Both the position numbers and the translations under genes were made by a program. The notes under the pieces were generated by a model, which was not told the origin of the DNA, searched no databases, and saw only the letters and a list, made by a program, of their open reading frames with translations. A stretch of DNA of 64,000 nucleotides from Blepharisma stoltei (lineage: Eukaryota; Ciliophora; Heterotrichea; Heterotrichida; Blepharismidae): NCBI GenBank assembly GCA_914767885.1, contig CAJZBQ010000064.1:248001-312000 (forward strand), in the 5' to 3' direction. Each line of letters opens with the position of its first letter. Positions within the stretch are counted from its first letter, which is position 1. Shown one piece after another: positions 53,759-64,000 of this stretch.

Positions 53759-55633
53759 TTTTATTTAAGCCATTGATAGAATTTAAAAAGTCTATGCAAA
53801 TATGATATTTTTAAAGCAAAAAACGCAAATAGCTGGCTTTAATTATATGAGCAGAAAATGGTAAGAAAAAAAATTTTAACATTTTACAAGTTTATAATTC
53901 TTTTATTTACAAAAATGTATAGGAATTGATACGATTCAATAAGAGAGGATTCATTATAGTATAAAAATATAATATAATCATCCGAAATTGATGTATTTTA
54001 TTTTAATACAAATCTTGAGTAATTGTATATACTATTGAAAGGGCAAATCATTATTTCTATATTAAAAATGTAAGATTATATAAGCATTTCGTATTAATTT
54101 CAAATAGCAGTGCGCGATTTTCAAATAAAAAATTTAATTAGAAGGAATTATTAAACTTCGATAAAATCTGCAAATATATTTAACAATTTATTTGGAAAAT
54201 TTGATTTATTTTTAAGACTTGAAAGCAAATTTACTGTAATTTGAATCGAATTCAAGGAATTTTATATACTAATAATAGCTGCATAAAATCCCTCGCGAAC
54301 TACATATATTTATCCTCTTAAATATTAAAAAATTAATAGTTGAATTTAAAATTTAAATTTATTCGGTTAAAAATTAACTTATGAGTTATAAATTTTACAT
54401 TTTTCTTTAAAACTCCCCCCGTTATGGGCTCCGTGAAACTAATTTATTATTTGCAATTAAATTATTACGTTTATATTGCTAATAAAGGAAACCAGATCAT
54501 ATCTTCTCTCCTGAATAAGCTAGTAGGAATTTATATACCTTTATTTGTTCAGCTTGTGCCAAATATTTACCCATAATTCAGATAAGGTTTGTCTAATCTT
54601 TTTCGTTTTTAAAATATAAAATTATTATACTAAAATTTTCCTTATATAAACAATTTTACATTCTAGATATTTGATATAATAGCAAATGTGCTAGAAAGCA
54701 CATTAAAACTGTCTAGAAGCATTATAAGGTGGTAGCTCTCAGGCTTATTATAGTTAAGATATGTAGTAAGATTAAGGAGGTAGGAGATTAGATTTCAAGC
54801 TGACGATATGAAATATGTTCGATAAAAGACCAGTGGCTATCCAATTTTGGGTAATATATATGAAAATTGTTCTATAAGGGTGTGGAGTCATATGAATTTA
54901 TATTAGAGACTTATGCTTAAGCTACAAAAAGAAGCTTTTTGACTTAATATCATCTTAATTGAGATAAAGCAAGCCTATTTATTAGCATAACAAATGTAAA
55001 ACTATAAAGTTTTAAATAATAGCACAATAAAAAAGGTCAAAAAAATTTGAAAAATAACTATAATATTAAGTTAATATCCTTGAGAGGTCAATTTTTTCCT
55101 AATCTAGCAAATTCACAAATAAATAAATTCCTTGACTTTATGCTTATGATCTCAGCCTGATTTCTATAATTTTCCTTCACTATAATTTCAAGCCTACAGA
55201 AGCTCAACAGTATCATAGTCAAACTCACTCTATCAAAATCTTAAGCATTCAATAATTTATTGTCTGCTCTCCTTAAACAAACTACACACTTCTTTTACAT
55301 GCAATTCATCTTCAAATTTCATGTCAGCAATACTAGCATTTAGGCTTCTCAGCTAATTGCAATATGTATTTGCAGTGATTTTAAAGTTAAACCATATTCT
55401 AAATCCAAAAATTGTCCTAATGGTTCAGAACCCTTTAAAGTTTATAAAAATATCTATTAAAATGATGTGAATACACTGCTTCGAAATTACATTAGCTTTT
55501 AAAATAAATAAACATCGCTTATAATTTGTTCAAGGCATTCAAAGACCTGATTCTGATGGATAATTAATTAAGGAAGCCATATTTTAAGCTTTTAATGTAT
55601 CTTATAAGGTAGTATGCAAATTACACAATTAAC
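53759..55633. other. Long AT-rich region between zinc-finger paralogues
   Basis: 1.9 kb with no supported gene. AACTCCCCCCGTTATGGG near 54412 could be a decayed MITE end, but no partner was found. The length and decay are compatible with a lost gene copy, but nothing proves this. Confidence 0.4.
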
Positions 55634-56056
55634 TTAAAATTTCTTAAGAATTGGTGATAAGTTGATTTCCTCAAATTTGATTGGACCTGACGGCATCTGA
55701 AATAGCTTTGGTTCATTTTCGTCAAGAGTCAAAATAATCTAAATAGCAGTTACCTTCAGCTCTCTAAAGTAGTCAGGCAAGGCTGAATTCATTTTTGCAT
55801 GCTTTTTCTTATGCACAGAAAGCTGGCTTGCTTGGCGATACTGCTTCGTGCATCCGTGATGTTTGCACTTATATGGTTTTTCGCCAGTGTGACAGAAACT
55901 ATGATCCTTCAGGCTTTGAGAAGAAGACAATAGTTGCCCACAAGTATTGCACTGAAATCTATGATTTAAGTGAAATACTTGTATGTGCCTTGTTAGGTTG
56001 TATTTAGTCGTATATGTTTGGTTGCATTGCTCATAATTGCATATAAAAGTTTTCAT
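55634..56056 (-). CDS. C2H2 zinc-finger protein, paralogue 2, with a 15-nt intron
   Basis: Exons 55754-56056 and 55634-55738 (135 residues) around the intron GTAACTGCTATTTAG. Without splicing the protein would stop after VTAI; with it the C-terminus reads MPSGPIKFEEINLSPIL, aligning with the paralogue. Fingers: CNYEQCNQTYTTKYNLTRHIQVFH, CNTCGQ...H...H and CKHHGCTKQYRQASQLSVHKKKH. The intron is absent from paralogue 1. Confidence 0.9.
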
Positions 56057-56398
56057 ATTTTATTGCACCATTGTTTTTATTGGTTTTTTTTTATATTCTA
56101 GTAAAGTTCCTCTATGCGGTAAATATTTTTTATATTTTTATTCTAAAATTCCTAAAAATTTGGCGTCAATACCATTTTCGTTCAGCATTGATCTGCATAT
56201 AGAGTCAGATAATTAATTATTCAATTTTAAAGAACATTTGACATTGCTATAAAACATCATCTCTTCAGCGAAGAAATGACCTATCAACCTCAAATGTATC
56301 TTTTTAACTTTTCTGTGATGATTTGTAAAAATGAAATGCATTGATATTATGCAATTGCTATAAAATTTATGCAAGAGCTATTTAATTAATAATCAAAA
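56057..56398. other. AT-rich divergent spacer
   Basis: 342 bp between divergent genes; no motif recognised. Confidence 0.5.
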
Positions 56399-57547
56399 AT
56401 GAACATTTCATGTATGATCACTTCTATTGGACTGTATTTAGATCCCAAAGATGTATTTTTATCGTTATCATTAGTTTGTAAAGAGTGGCACATAGAATTA
56501 TCAGGAAATTACATAGGGTTTTGGCTAAAATCTTACCTATCTCTCAAGACTCCATTCTCATTAGAAGACGCCAAGCGCAATATATCTAAGCTTTTCAAGC
56601 AAGAAATTCTGAGGTTTAACCCATGGATTTCTACAGGCGGAATGAGCCCTTACGAATATGGAAATTCTTTTCAGAACATGTGAAATTATAATGGACTTCC
56701 ATATTCTTCTTACTACGCAAGGCAAAGTCCAGGACCTTTCAAGAAAAATTTGAATTGCGTAGCTTATTATGGAGGAGGGTTTCAATCTCACTATTTTTAC
56801 GACTCAGGCCATTATGATTGGTACTGTACGTTTCAACAAGGAAATCTTCCTATTGAACTTTTGGATTTTGAGAATAACAACAAGCTTGATATGCTGACGC
56901 TTGCCCCGCTCTTCCCTGAAGAAAATATTATTGATCTTGATGAGCAAGCATCGGTCCCTAAACCTTGAGACCCACAAATTGACTTTAAGTCAGGACGAAT
57001 AAATGGAAAAATTCAATTTCCCTATAATCCTTGTAGAACAGAGCTAGCATTTGTGAATAAAATTGCTATAGCACGTCCTCTTTATTTTACAGCACCCATC
57101 AGAACAGTAGTGATTTTTTTTAGCCAAAGTGACAGTGAAGAAATAAATTTGGATCGGTTTGACATTGCAAACAATTTAGTGTCGATTGAGGATGCAAAAT
57201 TACTAGGAATCGTTGATAAAGAAGTCAATGAAGAAAAAATAAAGTATTTGGAGTTCAAAAAAAGAGACGAGGAATGGTATCCTGCAATATGAATTCAATT
57301 TCAGACGTGAAAATTAAGCCATTTTGAAATTGATTTGCAGAGGATCCATCAGGTAGAGAGAGTAATGGTGAAATTAATAGATGCAGATGACTGTAGAGAT
57401 AAATACGAAGCGGAGTGGATGGACCCTAATTATGATATTTTGTATTGTTTGTTTTTGGGAACTTCAATAGCAAAGGAGGATAGTGAAGAAGCAGAAGATA
57501 AGGAAGAGATATATGAAATAGATAGTAATGAATTTATTTTATCCTAA
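56399..57547 (+). CDS. F-box-like protein, paralogue 1
   Basis: 382 residues with three or more TGA-encoded Trp. The N-terminus has an F-box-like helix set (GLYLDPKDVFLSLSLVCKEW), followed by a long domain with PLYFTAPIRTVVIFFSQ and ILYCLFLG strands, similar only to its neighbour at 57940. F-box proteins link substrates to SCF ubiquitin ligases; the substrate domain is unknown. The C-terminus is acidic. Its stop codon overlaps the left TA of a MITE. Confidence 0.75.
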
Positions 57548-57825
57548 CTCCCCCCTCCCATGAGTGAACAAAAATTTTTATGGAAAAAAAAATTTGATAT
57601 ATAAATGATAATTAGTATAATGAAATATAGAGCTAAATCTGTTTAATTTTGAACGAATTGCTTTTTTAAAACATAAATTTTATTAATTAAATTAATATTT
57701 ACTTTCCAATTTTTGTGAATTTCGAAAAAATTACTTTCTCTTTATATATAAATTTTTAAAAAAAAAAAAATAATCCCCTCCGTGAGTGAACAAAATTTTT
57801 TTGTTCACTCACGGAGGGGGGCGAG
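57545..57825 (+). mobile_element. MITE placed in the stop codon of the F-box gene (281 bp)
   Basis: TA at 57545-57546 (first two bases of TAA) and 57826-57827. GAGCGAAC-family TIRs at both ends and a right-end palindrome; the internal TIR copy is nearly lost. Excision yields TCCTAAATAATT, so TAA is regenerated and the protein is the same with or without the element. Confidence 0.88.
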
Positions 57826-57939
57826 TAAATAATTAATGGAATTCTGGAATACAAGTTGTGTCTAAGACAATTGATATTCAATTTGCACCATTAAGTCTAC
57901 ATTTTCTTTTGTTTAACAACAGACGCTATCAGATATAAA

Positions 57940-59259
57940 ATGGAAATATCGTGTGTTATTCCTTCAATTGGGTTATTCTTAAGCTCAAAAGATACCTTTC
58001 TTTCACTGTCATTAGTTTGCAAAGAATGGCATCAGCTACTATCAGACAACTACGTGCTGTTTTGGCTTAAGTCAACATTGAAGACATCTTCGCTAATTTC
58101 TCTCGAAGATGCCAAACTCCAATTTCCTGGCTTTGCAAATCCAGAAATTTTGAATTTTCAACCATGGTTTTCTGAAGGTGGAATCAGCCCAAAAGAGACA
58201 GGAAATTGCTTTCGAAACATATGAACATACGATGGGCTAACCTATTCAACCTATTATGGAAGTAGGACTAATTCATATTTTAAAAAAAATATCATTTGTT
58301 CAGCTTTTTATGAAGGAGGTGGATATCAGTCGCACTTCTTTTTTGATTATGGACATCGTGATATATTTTTAGCAGAAAACTATTACTTCCCAGAGAAATA
58401 TCTAGATTATAATAAGTACAACATTCAAGAATTGTTAACTCTTGCACCCTTATTTCCCGAAGAAAATATATTGGATCTTCAAGAATATGATCCAATTCCT
58501 GATCCATGAAATCCTATATTCGATCATGATGGTTGTGAGTGAGAAAGAATATCTTATCCTTATTACCCTTGCCAGGCAGAGATTGCTTTTGTAAATGAAA
58601 TAGCTGTAGCAAGGCCTCTTTATTTTACTTCAGCTATAAAAACAATGGTGATATTCTTTAGTGCTAAAGTCGAAGAAGAGATGGACACCAAATTGTTGGA
58701 TATAGCAGATGATATAATTTAAGAGCCCTTATAGATTCTTTAGTAGAAATACATTGCCTATTTAATAGGCCACTTAAATGCCAATATTTCTGAAATGGCT
58801 TATTAAAAATTGACAAATATGAGCTAAATTTGCATTTACCAATTTTAAATTGTACTTATCAGAAAAATTGACATTATCGTAGCCTATTCAATAGGAAAGG
58901 TATTGCTCCTAAACGAGGGAAAAGTGAATTGGTGTTATATATTAACAATTGAGGACGCAAAACGCCTAGGACCGATTGCGGCTGAAGTTGATTTAAAAAG
59001 AGAAAAATATGTCGAATTCCAAAAAGTTGACAAAGAATGATATCCTGTAATATGAATCCAGTTTCAATCTTGGAAGCTGAATCATTTTGAAATTCCTTTA
59101 CAAAGCATTCATCAAGTTGCAAGAGTTGCTATAAAAATGATAAACACTGATGATCTCAGAGAAGAGTTTTTTCATCCAGACGGTGACCTTAATTTTGATA
59201 TTTTATACTGTTTATTTTTGGGCAGATCCATTAAATTAGTGGAAAATTTAAATAATTAA
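57940..59259 (+). CDS. F-box-like protein, paralogue 2, split by an IES
   Basis: Segments 57940-58716 and 58942-59259 total 1095 nt, 364 residues. It aligns end to end with paralogue 1: FLSLSLVCKEWH, PWFSEGGISPKETGN, ARPLYFTSAIKTMVIFFS, EDAKRLGPIAAEVD, FDILYCLFLG. Several Trp are TGA. It lacks the acidic tail of paralogue 1. A tandem duplication is the simplest origin; the IES came after it because paralogue 1 has none at this site. Confidence 0.75.
58717..58941. other. 225-bp TA-flanked IES in F-box paralogue 2
   Basis: TA at 58715-58716 and 58940-58941; removal joins DIADDI to LTIEDAKRL, matching paralogue 1 in length. Contains two small similar hairpins, GCCTATTTAATAGGC and GCCTATTCAATAGG, about 120 bp apart. 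No ORF. Confidence 0.8.
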
Positions 59260-59433
59260 TATTTTGAGCTCAATGATAATTTTTATTTTAAAGAATCAAT
59301 TTATAATGCTTAATTTGCATAACTTCCACCATTATTGATTTATTTAACTATCTCTTTACTTTATCAATTTAAAATATCTTATAATGATAAATATACTAAT
59401 AATTAATATAAATTTAGACCGAATACAAAATTT

Positions 59434-60501
59434 TTAATCAAGGATGAGACTTTCTTTTTGCAGGCTCCTCTGTTCAGATTTGACAGGAATTGTTGAAGTC
59501 ACTGTTTCATCTTCAATAGCTCTGAAAAAGTCATGCCTGAGAAGCTCTCTTGCAGAAGGCCTTAATTGAGGATCTCGATTGAGACATTTTAATATTAAAT
59601 CTTGAAGAGATTGTGAAACTTTAGGGATTGTAGGAAGACTGTGCGAAAGAGAAATTAGCCTCAGAACTTCCTTAGCGTCTCTTGTGAAATCAGACCAAGG
59701 CGGACGACCAGATGCTATCTCTATCAGTAAACATCCATATGACCATATGTCTGCACTATAAGAGTGCCCTTCTCTCATCACAATTTCTGGAGCCATCCAA
59801 TATGGGCTTCCTTTGAGGCTTTTTGAAACTTTTGTCCCTAATTCTTCAAATTGTCTAGATGATCCAAAATCTGAGAGCTTAACTTGCCCAGTAGAAGCAA
59901 TCAGAACATTAGCAGACTTTAAGTCTCGGTGAATAACAAAGTTCTCATGAAGATAAGCAAGCCCTTCAAGCAGCTGCTGGCCATAGTGCTTTATGATTTC
60001 TTCACTGAGGCCTCCGTATTTTTGTAAAATTTTCTGTAACGATCCACCTGAAACATACTCCAAAATGATGTCAAGCTCGTCCATATCTTCTGATAAGTCA
60101 GTTTGATAATATCTTACGATATTTGGGTGGTCAAGCATCTTTAATAATAAAATTTCTTTTTTCAAATTAAGGTACTCTTTTTCAATTTTTTTGATGTCTT
60201 CTGTAGTCTCAAGATGTTTTATTGCAATCAGTTCTCCAGTGTCTAAATTCATCCCTTGATACACTTTTGCATATGCTCCTTCGCCTATGAGATCCCCTCT
60301 CCTTCATTTTATCATTTTGCCCATTCTTGAAGAACTTACATCAGCAAACGTAGATTCAGAGCCTTCGCTATAAAATAATTGACTTCGCTTCATTTTGGCC
60401 ATATCAGCAACAGAGTTTCCAGTATTCGAACGTTTTAATGTTCTCACTTTATTAGGAGAAACTTCAACAGCGCTTTTTGTACTGCAACACGATGATCCCA
60501 T
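59434..60501 (-). CDS. STE11/MAPKKK-like protein kinase
   Basis: 355 residues with one TGA-encoded Trp (KWRRGDLIGEGAYAKVYQG). N-terminus MGSSCC fits myristoylation plus palmitoylation. Kinase motifs: GEGAYAKVY loop, AIKHL lysine, HRDLKSAN, DFGSSR, GSPYWMAPE. HRDLKSANVL and GSPYWMAPE are typical of the STE/MAPKKK group (NPK1, MEKK-like). Complete C-lobe, then a short Ser/Thr-rich tail. Probably a membrane-tethered upstream kinase of a MAPK cascade; this is inference. Confidence 0.9.
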
Positions 60502-60733
60502 TCTCTCTCCAGATTAGAGAGGTATAATTTATTATCAAATTTAGAGTAAATTTTAATTGTTTAATTAATTGTTTTAAGCTGGTTTTGGGATTTAAATAAT
60601 GCAAGCATTTTATCTTATAATAAGCCCTTTGATAAGCTGAATTTATGTCTGCCTTTATAAGCAACTTTTTAATACTTTAGGTTTATAGTAACTTTATGGC
60701 GTACAGGATGCCATTTAATAATCAATAGCCATC

Positions 60734-61303
60734 ATGAAGCAGATCATCAAGACCGAAAAGCTTAAGGTTGTCGAAGGTGTTAAAATCACAGTAAGAGCCC
60801 GCAAAGTTACTGTAGAAGGCCCAAGAGGAACTCTCTCAAGGGATTTCAAACACCTCGCCTTAGATATCCAAGTTTTAGATGATGGAAAGATTGTCAAGGT
60901 AGACTGCTGGTTTTCCGACAGAAAACAAGCCGCTTGCGTTAGAAGTGTGCTCTCAGCTATCGAAAACCTCATGATTGGAGTCGTGAAAGGATTTGAGTAT
61001 CATATGAGATTGGTCTATGCTCACTTCCCTATTAATGTCCACATACCTAATGATCACAAATCTATTGAAATCAGAAACTACATTGGAGAAAGACAAGTCA
61101 GAAGAATTGCCATGTTGAATGGAGTGCTCATTGAAAAAAGCGACGCAATGAAAGACGAGCTCATTTTAAGAGGAAACGATTTGGAGCTCGTGTCTATGTC
61201 TGCAGCACTTATTCAACAGTCCTGCTCAGTCAAGAATAAGGATGTCAGAAAGTTCCTTGACGGGATTTATGTGAGTGAAAGAACAAATATCGTTAAAGAA
61301 TAA
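60734..61303 (+). CDS. RPL9: 60S ribosomal protein L9 (uL6)
   Basis: 189 residues, uninterrupted. Typical features: VTVEGPRGTLSRDFKHL, VKGFEYHMRLVYAHFPINV, IEIRNYIGERQVRRI, and NKDVRKFLDGIYVSE near the end. Normal length. Confidence 0.97.
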   Translation: MKQIIKTEKLKVVEGVKITVRARKVTVEGPRGTLSRDFKHLALDIQVLDDGKIVKVDCWFSDRKQAACVRSVLSAIENLMIGVVKGFEYHMRLVYAHFPINVHIPNDHKSIEIRNYIGERQVRRIAMLNGVLIEKSDAMKDELILRGNDLELVSMSAALIQQSCSVKNKDVRKFLDGIYVSERTNIVKE

Positions 61304-61674
61304 ACATAATCCTAAAGGAGTTTTACTCAGTGCTTAGAAATTAACTCTCATTTAAGTAATTTATGATATCTAGCTTAGAATTCCCAAGTTTAGAACGCAT
61401 TTAAAGTAAATAAAGTTTACTAAATATAAAATATATAGACCTTAAGCTACCCCAGAGCTGTTTTATTTATTTTAAATTATATAATTTAATTTTTTTCTTT
61501 TTCTGGTAATTTAAGAGCATGAGATGCTCTTTTTAAAAGATTATAACTAACATTATTATTTATAGTATTTAAATTTAATATTTATTTCTCTTTAGATTTC
61601 TTAATAGTCTCTCCAATTTCATATTTTCATACCAGGTTTACTTACAAATTCTTATTCTCAATCAAATTTATAAA
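61304..61674. other. AT-rich spacer
   Basis: 371 bp between RPL9 and the FYVE gene; no recognisable feature. Confidence 0.5.
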
Positions 61675-62850
61675 ATGGGAGATTTTGATAAAACTCAAAG
61701 ACCTGCAACAACAAACTTCTCTGATCTCGGCACAGCTAACATCAGCACAAACCTCGACATCCAAGATGACAAAGAGCAATGAAAGCGTGAAAAGAAATGC
61801 CACATTTGCCAAACTCCTTTTGGTATGGTAGGGCTTGTTTATAATAAAAAATATTCCTGCAAATTCTGCTGCCACGCAGTCTGTTCCAAATGCTCCCCAC
61901 AAAAAGCTCCACATCCAGAGACCATGAGCATGGCCCGCATTTGCAGCATATGCTATCAAAAAGCTATGGAAAACCACTTCACAGAAGGTTACAACCAAGA
62001 ACTCATAAAAACCAAGTCAGAAAAAGAAGAGCTCCAGATCCGTCTTGAGCAAGAAATTAAAAAACGCCAAGCAAAAGCAGCTAAAAGGAAAATTCTCGAA
62101 GAAAAAATCCAACAAATAGAAAAAGACGCAGCTCACCAAGCTTCAGAAAATAAAGCGACTATAAACTCGTTAAAAGCACAAAAGCAGACTTTATTGGCTA
62201 AGGCACAAGCACTTGCAGCAAGAATTAAAGAAATTGAGGCAGAAATTAACCAAAAAGACCAAATTTTGAATGAATTAGGAAATCAATTAAAAGAGCTTAA
62301 AGAAAAGTACGAAAATGATAGAAATGAAGTTAGCGAACTGAGGAATCAATTAGCAGAGCAGCAAGATGAGAACGTAAGGCTTCTTAGAAAATTAGAACAA
62401 TTTTCAGCACCGCCTCCAGAAGAGAACAAAAAGCAGAAAAAGCAAAGAGAAAAAGAAGAAAAAATGAGGTCTTGCATAGAAGAGCTGAGTATCCAGCACA
62501 ACGAATTAGTTGAAGAAAGCAAAAGATTGGCTGCAGAGCTCGTTCACACTGAAAGTGAATTAACTAATCGAGACGAGCAAATAAAGCAGCTACAAGACAG
62601 GCTGGGTGAGCTTTATAGCGCTTCTCAAGACGACTCTGAATACCCCACAAATGCAAGCATCACTCAAGAAGAGGAAGAAAGAATAAAAGAACTAAAAGAG
62701 CAGCTTCAGGAGCAGCAAAACCTAATTGAAAAGCTCAAAGCAGAAGTCGAAAAAGCGAGAGAAAGAAAAGAAAACGCGTTTAATTCAGTCAACATCAATG
62801 ATGGCCCAGAAATGACGAGGAAAAATTGTGCAGACTGTGAAATCTTTTAA
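61675..62850 (+). CDS. FYVE-like zinc-finger coiled-coil protein
   Basis: 391 residues with one TGA-encoded Trp before the finger. Cysteine pairs CHIC, CKFCC, CSKC and CSIC at about residues 43-95 have FYVE/FYVE-related spacing (YSCKFCCHAVCSKCS), but the basic R(R/K)HHCR patch that binds PI3P is not conserved. The remainder is a long coiled coil (residues 110-375), ending NCADCEIF. Probably an endosomal or ciliary scaffold; lipid binding is doubtful. Confidence 0.82.
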
Positions 62851-62864
62851 TAATAGGATATACA

Positions 62865-64000
62865 TTAATATTTTTTAGGAAAAACTTCTCCGAGTTTCCA
62901 AGAAGGCGAGCTTAAAGCTTTCCCTTTGGTTAAGTTTGGAAGGCCTGTTTTTTCACTCTTCCAAAATTTGGATGTTCCAGACATTTCTCCTAAATTAGAT
63001 GAGATGAAGCTTTGGTGGAAAGAGCGCTCAGGCTTAGGGTAGTTCTTTGGGCCGCTTTTTTGAGACACAGAGCGGTTTCTTTCTTTGGAAACTTCAAGGG
63101 ATTGGGAATTTGAAGAGGAGCGAGGCTCTTCTTTTTTGTAGTGAGGGGTTTGTGTGGCTTGGTCTCTGACTTTTTTGCCAGCTGCGTTGTAGTATGGCTG
63201 GAATGCTGAAAACAAGTTATTGTTTCTTGACAAATTGCTCAGGCGAGGCTTTGGTTTTTGAGCTGGGCTTTTGCAAGTATGCCCTGGAGCCATGTTTTCT
63301 CCACAGTTAGCACACTTTACTATTTCAGGTTCTTTTTCTTTGGTTTCTTGAGGCTTTTCTTTAGATGTGGGAGGATTAAAAGACCTGATTGAAACATTTC
63401 GTCTTTTATCTGAGCTTGGTCTTTTTTTGTCCTGCATCATTTTCTTCCTAATATTCACAGGCATTATTTCTGCATATTCTTCAGGCTCTAAGTTATCCTC
63501 AGATGGGTCTGAATCACTTCCTGAGCTGTCACATTCCTCATTGTCTTCTAGCAATTCTTTAGTATTTTTCAGCTCATTTACTATATCCCCTTTTTTGAGG
63601 AGTCCTATATTATTGCTATATTCTCCATCAGGAGAAGGCTGAGGGTCAGGACAGAAAGGAATATCGATTTCTGAATAAACTGCTAAGGCTAAGCACAATT
63701 GTTTCCCCATCTCTTGTAGCTGCTTTGCTGTATGATGGGAGCTTGCATATGGACCAAAATTTGGCCCACAGAAGCTTGCTTCTAATGTATAGACGTTAGG
63801 GACTCTGGCTTCTTTGAACATTGTAATCCTTAAGGTAGCGTCTTTAGATTTTTGCATACGAAATGAGCAGTAAGAGTATGAAAAAAATGGAGAAATTTTG
63901 GATAAAATGAAAGGGAATGTGCGAGTCACTTCTGGACGACCTGGGTAGTTGCACCCATACATGAAGATGTTTTTTCTTCTGGAATGCCCATGAAGATCGC
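62865..64000 (-). CDS. Cytosolic carboxypeptidase (CCP/AGBL, M14 family), C-terminal part
   Basis: Open through the window edge, so the N-terminal part is missing. The visible part starts within DLHGHSRRKNIFMYGC, a CCP signature holding a metal-binding His, and continues with LEASFCGPNFG, the region of the catalytic Glu (ASFCG is typical of CCPs). CCPs remove glutamates from tubulin tails (deglutamylation), relevant to cilia. The last 230 residues are a Ser/Lys/Pro-rich disordered tail with one CANCGENMAPGHTC zinc-knuckle-like motif. Convergent with the FYVE gene, 14 bp apart. Confidence 0.92.
   Translation of the reverse strand, partial: DLHGHSRRKNIFMYGCNYPGRPEVTRTFPFILSKISPFFSYSYCSFRMQKSKDATLRITMFKEARVPNVYTLEASFCGPNFGPYASSHHTAKQLQEMGKQLCLALAVYSEIDIPFCPDPQPSPDGEYSNNIGLLKKGDIVNELKNTKELLEDNEECDSSGSDSDPSEDNLEPEEYAEIMPVNIRKKMMQDKKRPSSDKRRNVSIRSFNPPTSKEKPQETKEKEPEIVKCANCGENMAPGHTCKSPAQKPKPRLSNLSRNNNLFSAFQPYYNAAGKKVRDQATQTPHYKKEEPRSSSNSQSLEVSKERNRSVSQKSGPKNYPKPERSFHQSFISSNLGEMSGTSKFWKSEKTGLPNLTKGKALSSPSWKLGEVFPKKY

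Noticed and set aside
54412-54430. CTCCCCCC run as a MITE end
   Set aside because: No inverted partner or body could be found within 600 bp; too little to call.

Overview
The window is germline-type (micronuclear) DNA of a heterotrich ciliate, most likely Blepharisma or a close relative. Three things seen in the sequence support this. (1) Many conserved genes read through in-frame TGA at positions where tryptophan is expected (for example the G3 motif of the Rab at 51297-51914), and every resolved gene ends in TAA. (2) The introns found are 15 or 16 nt (UFD1, a universal-stress-protein gene, a zinc-finger gene). (3) Genes are broken by TA-flanked insertions whose removal restores the reading frame exactly, as expected of internal eliminated sequences (IESs). 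The species name is inference. I read all genes with TGA = Trp and with IESs removed; in each multi-segment gene except the GTPase at 50378 the segment lengths sum to a multiple of three.

Layout. 1-11 kb: unknown gene end, Nar1-like Fe-S protein, a two-domain cyclic-nucleotide-binding protein, a HEAT-repeat phosphatase-subunit-like gene split by a MITE, an AGC kinase split by a MITE. 11-22 kb: TPR protein, NudC, TMEM230-like protein, small membrane protein, histone H2A, ANP32-like LRR protein, a long AT-rich stretch. 22-31 kb: RPS16, a region of gene fragments (SF1 helicase C-terminus, an inverted duplication), an ABCA-type half transporter in five pieces, RPL35. 31-43 kb: a TPR gene holding a 3-kb nested IES, two unknown genes, a coiled-coil gene. 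43-53 kb: compact genes (kelch propeller, UFD1, CaMKK-like kinase, FAIM/NPF protein, USP, two small GTPases). 53-64 kb: two C2H2 paralogues, two F-box-like paralogues, a MAPKKK-like kinase, RPL9, a FYVE coiled-coil protein and a cytosolic carboxypeptidase running off the edge.

Mobile DNA falls into three groups. MITE-like elements of about 160-1400 bp with TA-(N)CTCCC termini share one architecture but several different TIR cores; several sit inside exons. GC-richer retroelement-like insertions are flanked by 9-17 bp target-site duplications; several share a hairpin of the form stem-CTGAAATAA-stem 24-30 nt before one end, and two of these carry ORF remnants. Short unique IESs (71-225 bp) lie between TA dinucleotides. 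The most unusual locus is 32810-35784, where a gene holds an IES that holds a TIR element that holds a decayed TPR pseudogene, which is split by a MITE, which itself holds a retroelement with its own ORF.
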